From VRUE01 sp963706605 (GTDB lineage Bacteria; Actinomycetota; Thermoleophilia; Solirubrobacterales; 70-9): 64,000 bases of DNA. The stretch's first letter is position 1, and each line of letters opens with the position of its first letter. Shown here piece by piece: positions 53,366 through 60,873 of this stretch. Under the pieces are notes generated by a model. The model saw nothing but the letters and a program-made list of their open reading frames with translations. It ran no database searches and was not told the DNA's origin. Position numbers and translations under genes: made by a program. Location of the stretch: positions 2,046,001 to 2,110,000 of the forward strand of contig OY970165.1 of NCBI GenBank assembly GCA_963706605.1, written 5' to 3'.

Positions 53366-53793
53366 GGCGCCTCAGCACCACCTCCGCCGCCGAGACCGAA
53401 GCGCTCGGCGCGAGGCTCGCGGCCGGATTGGCCGCCGGGGACGTGGTCGTCGTCAGCGGCGAGCTGGGAGCGGGCAAGACGACCCTGATCCGGGGCGCCT
53501 GCCGCGCCCTGGGGGTGGAGGAGCCGGTCACCTCTCCCACCTTCACGATCGGCCAGCGCTACCACGGCCGGCTGCTCGTCTCCCACCTCGACCTCTACCG
53601 GCTCGCCGGCCTCGAGGACGAGGATCCGGCGCTGCTCGACGACTACCTCGGCGCCGACTCGGTCGCCTTCATCGAGTGGCCGGCGGTGGCCCGGCCGGAG
53701 CTTGTCGGCCGCACGGTGTTGGAGGTTCGCCTCGAGCATGCCGGCGGCGAGACGCGGGAAATCGAGCTGCCCGCCGCATCGCCCCGCAAATGA
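53362..53793 (+). CDS. tsaE: tRNA threonylcarbamoyladenosine biosynthesis ATPase TsaE
   Basis: TsaE is the ATPase of the t6A complex. Walker A GELGAGKTTLIRGACRALG, TSPTFTIGQRYHG, HLDLYRLAGLEDE and FIEWPAVA match the family. Length is 143 residues. TTG 53362 overlaps the glycosylase stop. The partners tsaB and tsaD lie 0.5-2.6 kb downstream, separated from tsaE by a small secreted-protein gene. Confidence 0.94.
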   Translation: MRRLSTTSAAETEALGARLAAGLAAGDVVVVSGELGAGKTTLIRGACRALGVEEPVTSPTFTIGQRYHGRLLVSHLDLYRLAGLEDEDPALLDDYLGADSVAFIEWPAVARPELVGRTVLEVRLEHAGGETREIELPAASPRK

Positions 53794-53821
53794 AGGTGTT
53801 TCGATTGGGGATATCGCCGTG

Positions 53822-53827
53822 TAGCAT
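53822..53827 (+). promoter_or_regulatory. -10-like hexamer TAGCAT of the small secreted protein gene
   Basis: TAGCAT with a leader of about 32 bases and a strong ribosome binding site (GAAGGAGG) before ATG 53865. Confidence 0.4.
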
Positions 53828-53864
53828 CGCCTGGCGTAAACGCAAACGAAGGAGGACGCGCCGA

Positions 53865-54242
53865 ATGAAGGGACTGAAGACGCTGACGGCGGTTGGGCTG
53901 GGGGTAGCCCTGTTGGCCGGCGCCGCCGCGCCCGCTTCCGCCGGGGCAGCGGCCTATAGGCACTACGTCGCCTGCGGTCTCTCCCAGAACGCCAAACCGG
54001 CGCACGTCTGCCAGAAGCAACGCAAGAAGGGCGCTTTCTTCCGCAGCAACAACGCCGACGTCTTCTACACGGTGTGCGTCAAATTTCCGACCAAGAAAAA
54101 CCTCTGCGCCCCGAAACAGGAAGCGGTCAAAGGGACGCTGTACGTCAACAAGATCACCTCGAACATCCCGGGCAAGCACCGAGTGAGCTGGTTTGTTGAA
54201 GGCAAGCGGGTCGGTTCCTACGCCTTCACGGTCCCGGGGTAG
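53865..54242 (+). CDS. Small secreted protein of unknown function
   Basis: The 125-residue product has a clear signal peptide (KTLTAVGLGVALLAGAAAPASA). The mature part is basic with four cysteines (VACGLSQN, HVCQKQRKKGAF, YTVCVKFP, NLCAPKQ) and a beta-rich C-terminus (SWFVEGKRVGSYAFTVPG). The cysteines could form two disulfides. A strong ribosome binding site and own -10-like hexamer suggest high, independent expression. It is wedged between tsaE and tsaB. No family recognised; its few glutamates use GAA. Confidence 0.75.
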   Translation: MKGLKTLTAVGLGVALLAGAAAPASAGAAAYRHYVACGLSQNAKPAHVCQKQRKKGAFFRSNNADVFYTVCVKFPTKKNLCAPKQEAVKGTLYVNKITSNIPGKHRVSWFVEGKRVGSYAFTVPG

Positions 54243-54248
54243 CTGGCG

Positions 54249-54956
54249 CTGATAACGGTCGGCTTCGATACGGCGACCGACGACACCACCGCCTGCGCGA
54301 TGCGCGAAGGCGAGGTCGTCTACGAGGCGCTGCTCGGCCTCTCCGAAAAGGGGGGCCCGCAGCACACGACGTCGCTGCTGGAGGAGGTCGAGCAGGCCGC
54401 GGAGGCCGCCGGCGGTTGGGAGTCGGTCGGGCGGATCGCGGTCGGAGTCGGGCCCGGCTCCTTCACTGGATTGCGAGTGGGCATCGCGACGGCGCGGGCG
54501 CTGGGGCTGAGCCGCGGGCTGCCGGTGAGCGGGGTCGGCACCCTCGACGCGCTTGGCCGCGCGCTGGGCGAGGCCGCCGGCTCCCTGGATCGCCTCGCGG
54601 TCCTCGACGCTCGCCGCGGTGAGGTCGTCGCGGCGCTCTACTCGCATACCGGCGAGCGGCTCTGGGGCCCGCTGCTCAGTTCTCCTGAAGAACTCGCCGA
54701 GCGGATCGCCGCGTTGCCGGAACCCGCGCTGTGCGCCGGATCGGGCGCGGTACGATTTCGCCAGCAGTTGGCGAGTCGGGGCATCGAGATCCCGGACGAC
54801 GCCGACCCCGTGCACCGAATCGCCGCGCGACACGTCTGTGCTCTCGCGGTGGCCGGGCCGGGCGAGGACGAATCCGATTCCGTCGCCCCGATCTATTTGA
54901 GGCCCCCCGACGCGGAGCGGTGGCGTGAGCGAGACTCTGTCCAAGAAGCCGAGTGA
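54249..54956 (+). CDS. tsaB: tRNA threonylcarbamoyladenosine biosynthesis protein TsaB, probable CTG start
   Basis: TsaB is the non-catalytic partner of TsaD in t6A formation. The family N-terminus is encoded here as ITVGFDTATDDTTACAMREG, followed by EQAAEAAGGWESVGRIAVGVGPGSFTGLRVGIATARAL, DARRGEVVAALYS and a C-terminal YLRPPDAERWRE. A TAG (54240-54242) stands in the same frame directly upstream, so only CTG 54243, CTG 54249 or ATA can start the complete protein. The next ATG, at 54300, would remove the first beta strand and its Asp-Thr. I therefore propose CTG initiation (54249). It overlaps rimI by 32 bases. Confidence 0.88.
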   Translation: MITVGFDTATDDTTACAMREGEVVYEALLGLSEKGGPQHTTSLLEEVEQAAEAAGGWESVGRIAVGVGPGSFTGLRVGIATARALGLSRGLPVSGVGTLDALGRALGEAAGSLDRLAVLDARRGEVVAALYSHTGERLWGPLLSSPEELAERIAALPEPALCAGSGAVRFRQQLASRGIEIPDDADPVHRIAARHVCALAVAGPGEDESDSVAPIYLRPPDAERWRERDSVQEAE

Positions 54957-55395
54957 GGCGAGCGGCGAGCGGCCGGTACGGCGCCTCGCCTACAGCGATC
55001 TGCCCGGGGTGATCTCGATCGAGCGGCGCTCCTTCCCGGCGCCGTGGTCGCTGGCGATGTTCGTGCTCGAGCTCTCCAAGCCGTCGGGAATCTGCCTCGT
55101 CGCGACCGAAGGCGACGAGCTGCTCGGCTACCTCGTCTGCTCGCGCTATGACCGGGTCTGGCACCTGATGAACGTCGCGGTGTCACCGGACCGGCGCCGG
55201 CAGGGGGTGGCCAGCCGGCTGATCTCCCAACTGATTGAGGAGGCCGGCGGCGAGCTTCCCTTCACCCTCGAGGTGCGGGTCTCCAACCGCGAAGCGATCG
55301 CGATGTATGAGCGGCTCGGGTTCCGTTCGGCCGGGGTGCGTCCTCGCTACTACCAGGACAACGGCGAGGACGCTCTGATCATGTGGCTGGATTGA
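54925..55395 (+). CDS. rimI: Ribosomal protein-alanine N-acetyltransferase RimI
   Basis: GNAT acetyltransferase of 156 residues. SDLPGVISIERRSFPAPWSLAMF is the RimI N-terminal motif, VWHLMNVAVSPDRRRQGVASRLISQLI holds the acetyl-CoA loop, and LEVRVSNREAIAMYERLGFRSAGVRPRYYQDNGEDALIMW is the family end. GTG 54925 lies inside tsaB, and the stop lies inside tsaD, an arrangement common for tsaB-rimI-tsaD. Confidence 0.95.
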   Translation: MSETLSKKPSEASGERPVRRLAYSDLPGVISIERRSFPAPWSLAMFVLELSKPSGICLVATEGDELLGYLVCSRYDRVWHLMNVAVSPDRRRQGVASRLISQLIEEAGGELPFTLEVRVSNREAIAMYERLGFRSAGVRPRYYQDNGEDALIMWLD

Positions 55396-56402
55396 TCCTG
55401 GCGATCGAGACGTCCTGTGACGACACCTGCGCCGCGGTTCTCGATGGACCACACATCCTCTCCAGCCTGATCTCCTCCCAGGACGAGGCGCACGCTCGCT
55501 TTGGCGGGATCGTGCCCGAGGTCGCTTCCCGCCATCACCTCGATCTGGCTGTGCCTGTGGTCGAGGCGGCGCTCGCCGACGCCGACGCCTCGCTCGACGA
55601 CGTCGAGGCCGTCGCCGTCACCGCCGGGCCGGGCCTGATCGGGGCGCTGCTGGTCGGCCTCAGCACCGCCAAGGCGATCGCCGCGCCACGACGGCTGCCG
55701 CTGATCCCGGTGGATCACCTGCAGGGACACGTCGCCGCAAACTTCCTCGCTCCGGATCCGCTTGAGCCCCCTTTCCTCTGCCTGGTGGCGAGCGGCGGCC
55801 ACACGCTGCTGGCTGGCGTCGGCGACCACGCCGGGCACGAGGTGCTCGGACAGACGCTCGACGACGCCGCCGGCGAGGCCTTCGACAAGGTCGCGCGCCT
55901 GCTCGGGCTCGGCTACCCGGGTGGGCCGGCGCTGGAGAGGCTGGCGGAGGAGGGGGACCCGGAGGCGTTCCCATTGCCGGTCGCGATGGCGCGCGACCCG
56001 GGTCTCGACTTCAGCTTCAGCGGGCTGAAGACCGCGCTCGTCTACCTCTGCCGCGACCTCGGTCCGGATGAGGTCGAGGAGCGCCGCGCCGACCTTGCCG
56101 CGAGCTTTCAGGCGGCCGCGGTCGGCCAGCTGACCTCGAAACTGAAACGGGCGCTGAAGCGGGGCAGGTGGGATGCGGTGGCGTTGGGCGGCGGTGTGGC
56201 TGCCAACGGGCCGCTGCGCGAGGCGGTCTCGGCGCTCTGCGAGGAGCGCGGATTGCGACTGAAGCTGGTCCCGCTCGAGCTCTGCACCGACAACGCCGCG
56301 ATGATCGGCTCCGCCGCCCGTTTTGCGCCACGGATCACCTATCCGGAGTACCTCTCTTACGACGCATTCCCCAGCAGCCGCCCGCCGGTCGCCGTCCGAT
56401 GA
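55383..56402 (+). CDS. tsaD: tRNA N6-adenosine threonylcarbamoyltransferase TsaD
   Basis: Catalytic subunit that transfers threonylcarbamoyl to A37 of ANN-decoding tRNAs. Motifs are ILAIETSCDDTCAAV, the metal-binding ASRHHLDLAVPVVEAAL in place of the usual H-x3-H, VTAGPGLIGALLVGLSTAKA, HLQGHVAANFL, VASGGHTLL, DDAAGEAFDKVARLLGLGYPGG and FSFSGLKTAL. Length is 339 residues. GTG 55383 overlaps rimI; the stop overlaps the glutaredoxin-like gene (ATGA). Confidence 0.96.
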   Translation: MAGLILAIETSCDDTCAAVLDGPHILSSLISSQDEAHARFGGIVPEVASRHHLDLAVPVVEAALADADASLDDVEAVAVTAGPGLIGALLVGLSTAKAIAAPRRLPLIPVDHLQGHVAANFLAPDPLEPPFLCLVASGGHTLLAGVGDHAGHEVLGQTLDDAAGEAFDKVARLLGLGYPGGPALERLAEEGDPEAFPLPVAMARDPGLDFSFSGLKTALVYLCRDLGPDEVEERRADLAASFQAAAVGQLTSKLKRALKRGRWDAVALGGGVAANGPLREAVSALCEERGLRLKLVPLELCTDNAAMIGSAARFAPRITYPEYLSYDAFPSSRPPVAVR

Positions 56403-56680
56403 GCGCGGAGCTGGTCCTCTACTCGCGGCCGGGTTGCCACCTCTGCGAGGAAGCGCTGGAAGGGCTCCTCGCCATGCACGAAGCGGGGTACCGTTTTGAG
56501 CTGCGCGAGGTCGACATCGAGAGCGACGAGACACTGCTGCGACGCATGCTCGAGCGCATCCCGGTGGTTGAGGTGAACGGCGAGGTCGTCTCGGAGCTGA
56601 CCCTGGACCGGGCCTCTGTTACAGCCCGGCTCGATACTGTGGGGACCGACGATGATCGAGCAGGCAGTCGAGGAGCTTGA
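56399..56680 (+). CDS. Glutaredoxin-like thiol protein
   Basis: The 93-residue thioredoxin-fold protein has a dithiol site at the N-terminus: LVLYSRPGCHLCEEALEGLL (CHLC). The cis-Pro segment RIPVVEVNGEVV follows. It matches the short glutaredoxin-like family (DUF836 type) often found next to rex in actinobacteria. It overlaps rex by 29 bases, so thiol redox and NADH sensing are co-expressed. Reductant and targets are unknown; actinobacteria generally use mycothiol rather than glutathione. Confidence 0.9.
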   Translation: MSAELVLYSRPGCHLCEEALEGLLAMHEAGYRFELREVDIESDETLLRRMLERIPVVEVNGEVVSELTLDRASVTARLDTVGTDDDRAGSRGA

Positions 56681-57323
56681 GGTGTCCGGGGGATTGATCG
56701 CCGACGGCGAGCGGCTGTCGCTGGGCGTCGCCGCGCGCCTCTCGCGCTATCTCCAGGTTCTGACCCAGGCCCGCAAGATGGGGCGGGAGACGATCTCCTC
56801 GCAGGAACTGTCGGACTACACCCACATCAATCCGACCCAGATCCGCCGCGATCTCTCCGGGTTCGGCAAGTTCGGCAAGCGGGGGGTCGGCTACAACGTC
56901 GACTCGCTGGTGGCGGAGATCCGCAAGATCCTCCGCACGTCGGGCCAGCACAACATCGCTCTCTTCGGGGCCGGCAACCTGGGCCAGGCGATCGCCAGCT
57001 CGGACATCTTCGCCGACCACGGATTCCAGGTCGTCGCCATGTTCGACATCGATCCCGACGTCGTCGGCAAAGAGGTCGGCAGCCTGCCGGTGCGCGACTT
57101 CGGCGAGCTCGAGGCCGTCGTCGCCGAGCAGGAGATCGTGGTCGGAGTGCTCGCGGTCCCGGCCGCCTCGGCCCAGGCCGTCGCCGACCGCCTAGTCGAG
57201 GCCGGGGTGAAAATCATCTTCAACTACTCCGAGCAGCTGCTCCAGGTTCCGCCGGAGGTGACTGTGCACACCTCCAGCCCGGCTGTCGACCTCCTCTACG
57301 CGCTCTACTTCTACCTGACCTAG
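56652..57323 (+). CDS. rex: Redox-sensing transcriptional repressor Rex
   Basis: Rex senses the NADH/NAD+ ratio and represses respiratory and fermentation genes. The winged helix has RLSRYLQVLTQARKMG, SSQELSDYTHINPTQIRRDLSGFGKFGKRGVGYNV. The Rossmann domain has NIALFGAGNLGQAIAS and MFDIDPDVVGKEVG, ending NYSEQLLQVPPEVTVHTSSPAVDLLYALYFYL. Length is 223 residues. Members usually recognise TTGTGAA-N6-TTCACAA; I did not find that site in front of the neighbouring genes. Confidence 0.96.
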   Translation: MIEQAVEELEVSGGLIADGERLSLGVAARLSRYLQVLTQARKMGRETISSQELSDYTHINPTQIRRDLSGFGKFGKRGVGYNVDSLVAEIRKILRTSGQHNIALFGAGNLGQAIASSDIFADHGFQVVAMFDIDPDVVGKEVGSLPVRDFGELEAVVAEQEIVVGVLAVPAASAQAVADRLVEAGVKIIFNYSEQLLQVPPEVTVHTSSPAVDLLYALYFYLT

Positions 57324-57339
57324 AAAGGCTCCTGGCTCC

Positions 57340-58497
57340 TTGTCCCTGGACCTCGACCTCGCTCGGGAGAGATTCGAGTCCTCCACCGACTTCACGATCG
57401 GCCTGGAGGAGGAGTTCGCGATCCTCGACCCCGCGACGCTGGAGCTGGAGCACCGCTTCGACGAGCTCTACGCCGCCTGCCAGAAGGACCCGGTGCTTGC
57501 CGACTCCGCCGCCGGCGAGCTGATCGCCTCCGAGATCGAGATCCGCTCTGGTCGCTGCGAGAGCTTCGAGACCGCGATGGCCGCACAGCGCGAGCGGCGC
57601 GCGCGCCTCTTCGAGCTGGCGGACGGGATGGGCCTGGCGCTGGCGGCGATGGGCACGCATCCCTGGGCCGGCTACCTCGACCAGCGGATCATCGACACGC
57701 CCCACTACAACCGCCTCAGGCATGAACTGGGCTGGGTCGCGCAGCGCAACAACACCTGGAGCCTGCACGTCCACATGGGCGTGCGCGGGGCCGATCGCGC
57801 GATCGCCGTCTGCGACTGGATTCGAGAGCTGCTGCCGCTGCTGCTGGCGGTCTCCGCCAACTCGCCCTTCCTCGATCGCCGCGACACCGGCCTGCACACG
57901 GTTCGCACCGAGATCTTCACCCGCACCTTTCCCCGCTGCGGTGTGCCAAGTCCCTTCGTCGACTGGAACCGTTATGCCGAGTTCGTCGGCATGCTGCAGC
58001 GGACTGGGACCGTGGTCGAGTCGACCCAGCTCTGGTGGAGCGTCCGCCCTCACCACCAGTTCGGCACGGTCGAGGTGCGGATCTGCGACGCCCAGACCCG
58101 CGGCGACGAGTCGTTTGGGCTGGCCGGGCTGATCGCCGCCTGCATCGCCCAGACGGCGCTCGACTACGACGAGCACGGCTACGACGGTGCCGGCGCGCCG
58201 CTTGCGGACCGCGAGATCGAGGAGAACCTCTGGCGCGCGATCCGCCACGGGATGAGCGGCAAGCTGATCGACTTTCGCCGCGGGGTGGAGGTCGAGGCGC
58301 GGGCGGCGCTGGAGGCGCTGCTGGAGTGGACCGCTCCGGCGCGCTCGCGACTCGACATCGAGGCCCGGCTGCCGGAGCGAAACGGCGCCCAGCGCTCGCG
58401 CGAAGCGTTCGACACCGGGGTCTCGATCGAGGACATCTACCGCGACGCGGTGGGCGAGACGCGCCGCACCTACACAGCGGCCAAACAGGCCGCCTAG
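57340..58497 (+). CDS. ybdK: Carboxylate-amine ligase YbdK / GCS2 family
   Basis: Glutamate-cysteine ligase family 2 enzyme of 385 residues, beginning at TTG 57340. The nucleotide and metal site is FTIGLEEEFAILDPATLELE, followed by ELIASEIEIRSGRCES, AAMGTHPWAGYLDQRI, WSLHVHMGVRGADRAI, LWWSVRPHHQFGTVEVRICDAQTR and DFRRGVEVEARAAL. Members are annotated as weak glutamate-cysteine ligases; in actinobacteria they may serve ergothioneine (EgtA-like) or another peptide. It follows rex after 16 bases. A 50-bp perfect palindrome begins at its stop codon. Confidence 0.9.
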   Translation: MSLDLDLARERFESSTDFTIGLEEEFAILDPATLELEHRFDELYAACQKDPVLADSAAGELIASEIEIRSGRCESFETAMAAQRERRARLFELADGMGLALAAMGTHPWAGYLDQRIIDTPHYNRLRHELGWVAQRNNTWSLHVHMGVRGADRAIAVCDWIRELLPLLLAVSANSPFLDRRDTGLHTVRTEIFTRTFPRCGVPSPFVDWNRYAEFVGMLQRTGTVVESTQLWWSVRPHHQFGTVEVRICDAQTRGDESFGLAGLIAACIAQTALDYDEHGYDGAGAPLADREIEENLWRAIRHGMSGKLIDFRRGVEVEARAALEALLEWTAPARSRLDIEARLPERNGAQRSREAFDTGVSIEDIYRDAVGETRRTYTAAKQAA

Positions 58498-58546
58498 ACG
58501 TGCCGGTTGTTAGCCGCCCATATGGGCGGCTAACAACCGGCACGTC
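58497..58546. repeat. Perfect 50-nt palindrome with CATATG core
   Basis: Bases 58497-58521 (GACGTGCCGGTTGTTAGCCG then CCCAT) are the exact reverse complement of 58522-58546. There is no loop: the centre is CATATG at 58519-58524. It starts on the last base of the ybdK stop codon and ends 80 bases before hppA. There is no T-run, so it is not a classic terminator. The CATATG core matches that of the DUF559 start palindromes. Confidence 0.9.
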
Positions 58547-58586
58547 CCTCGCCGAAGGCTCAGAACGCGGTATCCGCGCCCCCATA

Positions 58587-58592
58587 TAGACT
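58587..58592 (+). promoter_or_regulatory. -10-like hexamer TAGACT and RBS of hppA
   Basis: TAGACT (overlapping TATAGA) lies 34 bases before the hppA start. GGAGG at 58614-58618 is placed eight bases before TTG 58627 and decides that unusual start. Confidence 0.4.
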
Positions 58593-58626
58593 CCCGCGCC
58601 GCTCAAACCAGCCGGAGGAACCGAAC

Positions 58627-60714
58627 TTGACCAGCTTCTTGACCGATTACGGAGTCGTCGTTGCGCTCGTCTGCGCAGGGGCGGCGGTTGTCTATGGATT
58701 GATCATCACGCAGCGCCTGCTCGCGAAGTCACCGGGCAACGAGCGCATGCAGGAAATCTCAGGCGCGGTGCAGGAAGGCGCCAAGGCCTACCTCAACCGT
58801 CAGTACATGATCATCGCCGTGGTCGCGGTGCCGATCGCGATCGTGCTCTGGCTCCTGCAGGACTACAAGACGGCGATCGGCTTCGTGATCGGCGGCGTTC
58901 TCTCGGGTGCTACCGGCTTCATCGGCATGAACCTCTCGGTGCGTGCCAACTCCCGCGTCGCCGAGGCGGCCCGTGGTGGCGTTCCACCTGCCCTCGACGT
59001 GGCCTTCAAAGGGGGTTCGGTAACCGGCCTGTTGGTGGTCGGTCTCGCTCTGCTCGGGGTCGCTGGCTACTACGGCATCCTCGTCCTCACCGGCTCAAGC
59101 GATAAGGAGGCGGTCGACGCCCTGGTCGGGCTCGGCTTCGGTGGATCTTTGATCTCGGTCTTCGCTCGGCTCGGCGGCGGCATCTTCACCAAGGCGGCCG
59201 ACGTCGGTGCCGACCTGGTCGGCAAGGTCGAGGCGGGGATCCCCGAGGACGATCCCCGCAACCCAGCGGTGATCGCCGACAACGTCGGCGACAACGTCGG
59301 CGACTGCGCCGGCATGGCCGCGGACCTCTTCGAGACCTACGCGGTCACCTCGGTGGCGGTGATGCTGCTCGGCGTTCTCACTTTCACCGGCTCCGGCGGT
59401 GACTTCTCGCGCGAGGTGGCGATCTACCCGCTGGTGATCGGTGGCGTCGCGATCATCGCCTCGATCATCGGGGCGCTCTCGGTGCGGACCAAATCGGACC
59501 GGGTCGAGGGGGCGCTGTACCAGGGCCTGATCATCTCCGGGATCCTCTCGATCGCGGCCTTCTACCCGATCACCGACTGGCTGATGAGCGACCCGGTGCG
59601 GCTCGGCTTGAGTACGGCTGCCGATGCCGTCAGCGTCACCGACCTCTGGCTCTGCGCTGTGATCGGGGTCGCGGTAACGGCACTGCTGTTCGGGATTACC
59701 GAATTTTATACGTCAACCCGCTTCCGTCCGGTCAAGTCGATCGCCCAGGCGTCGGAGACCGGCCACGCTACGAACATCATCCAGGGGCTGGCTCAGGGCT
59801 TCCAGTCGACCGCCGCGCCGGCGCTGGTGCTGGCGCTGGCGATCCTCGGCGCCAACGAGCTGGCGGGGATCTACGGGATCGGCATCGCCGTGATGGCACA
59901 GCTCTCGCTCTGCGGCCTGATCGTCGCCCTTGACGCGTTTGGTCCGATCACCGACAACGCTGGTGGGATCGCCGAGATGGCCGATCTGCCCGAGGAGGTG
60001 CGCAACGTGACCGACCCGCTCGACGCGGTCGGCAACACGACCAAGGCCGTGACCAAGGGCTACGCGATCGGCTCCGCCGCTCTCGCTGCCCTGGTTCTGT
60101 TCGCCGCCTTCAAGAGCGAATTGGCAGGCGAGGCTCCAGCTGGGTTCGATCTCAACAGCCTCTTCAACCTGAGCAGCCCGGACGTGCTGATCGGGCTGAT
60201 CATCGGCGGCATGATGGTCTACCTTTTCGCGGCATTCGCGATCGAGGCGGTCGGCCGTGCCGGCGGCCAGGTCGTCGAACAGGTTCGCGAGCAGTTCCGC
60301 GAGCACCCGGGGATCATGGAGGGCACCGAAAAACCCGACTACGCGAAAACGGTCAGCATCGTCACCCTGGCGGCGCAGAAAGAGATGATCCTGCCGGCGC
60401 TGATTCCGATCGTCGTTCCGGTGATCGTCGGCTTGCTCAGCGTCGACGCGCTCGGTGGCCTGCTGATCGGCGTCATCGTCGTCGGCCTCTTCGCCGCGAT
60501 CTCGATGACCGCCGGCGGCGGCGCCTGGGACAACGCGAAGAAGTTGATCGAGGACGGCGCCCACGGCGGCAAAGGCTCCGAGGCTCACGCTGCCTCGGTG
60601 ACCGGTGACACCGTGGGAGACCCCTACAAGGACACCGCCGGTCCGGCGATCAACCCGATGATCAAGGTGGCAAACATCGTCGCCATCCTGATCATCCCGA
60701 TCGTCCACTTCTAG
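58627..60714 (+). CDS. hppA: K+-independent H+-pumping membrane pyrophosphatase
   Basis: Hydrolyses cytoplasmic PPi and pumps protons. It has 695 residues with about 16 helices. The PPi site is DVGADLVGKVEAGIPEDDPRNPAVIADNVGDNVGDCAGMAADLFE, and the C-terminal DPYKDTAGPAINPMIK contributes further ligands. In VGNTTKAVTKGYAIGSAALAAL the Lys of TTKA replaces the Ala found in K+-requiring enzymes, so it should be K+-independent and H+-specific. Start TTG 58627 with GGAGG ahead. It complements the PPi-type phosphofructokinase at 20.2 kb by recovering energy from PPi. Confidence 0.96.
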   Translation: MTSFLTDYGVVVALVCAGAAVVYGLIITQRLLAKSPGNERMQEISGAVQEGAKAYLNRQYMIIAVVAVPIAIVLWLLQDYKTAIGFVIGGVLSGATGFIGMNLSVRANSRVAEAARGGVPPALDVAFKGGSVTGLLVVGLALLGVAGYYGILVLTGSSDKEAVDALVGLGFGGSLISVFARLGGGIFTKAADVGADLVGKVEAGIPEDDPRNPAVIADNVGDNVGDCAGMAADLFETYAVTSVAVMLLGVLTFTGSGGDFSREVAIYPLVIGGVAIIASIIGALSVRTKSDRVEGALYQGLIISGILSIAAFYPITDWLMSDPVRLGLSTAADAVSVTDLWLCAVIGVAVTALLFGITEFYTSTRFRPVKSIAQASETGHATNIIQGLAQGFQSTAAPALVLALAILGANELAGIYGIGIAVMAQLSLCGLIVALDAFGPITDNAGGIAEMADLPEEVRNVTDPLDAVGNTTKAVTKGYAIGSAALAALVLFAAFKSELAGEAPAGFDLNSLFNLSSPDVLIGLIIGGMMVYLFAAFAIEAVGRAGGQVVEQVREQFREHPGIMEGTEKPDYAKTVSIVTLAAQKEMILPALIPIVVPVIVGLLSVDALGGLLIGVIVVGLFAAISMTAGGGAWDNAKKLIEDGAHGGKGSEAHAASVTGDTVGDPYKDTAGPAINPMIKVANIVAILIIPIVHF

Positions 60715-60726
60715 GCATTCGCAGGG

Positions 60727-60847
60727 GGAGGGGCACGGTGCCCCTCCCACGGCGCTGGGTTTTTCGCCTCGGGCATTGCGGCTGCCCGTGACAGTGGATG
60801 GGGCGAAAAACAGGACGCCGCTTGCGGGAGGGGCACCGTGCCCCTCC
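60727..60847. repeat. Long nested inverted-repeat element downstream of hppA
   Basis: Outer arms 60727-60748 and 60826-60847 are perfect 22-bp complements, and each arm is itself almost palindromic (GGGGCACGGTGCCCC). Inner arms GTTTTTCGCC (60759-60768) and GGCGAAAAAC (60802-60811) pair, and a small hairpin GGGCA/TGCCC sits at the centre. It fills the gap between hppA and the hydroxy-acid dehydrogenase gene, with architecture like the element at 36824-36932. Confidence 0.85.
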
Positions 60848-60860
60848 TTCACGGGACACC

Positions 60861-60866
60861 GATAAT
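60861..60866 (+). promoter_or_regulatory. -10-like GATAAT of the hydroxy-acid dehydrogenase gene
   Basis: GATAAT, one mismatch from TATAAT, ends 7 bases before GTG 60874, just beyond the inverted-repeat element. Confidence 0.4.
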
Positions 60867-60873
60867 GCGCGGC

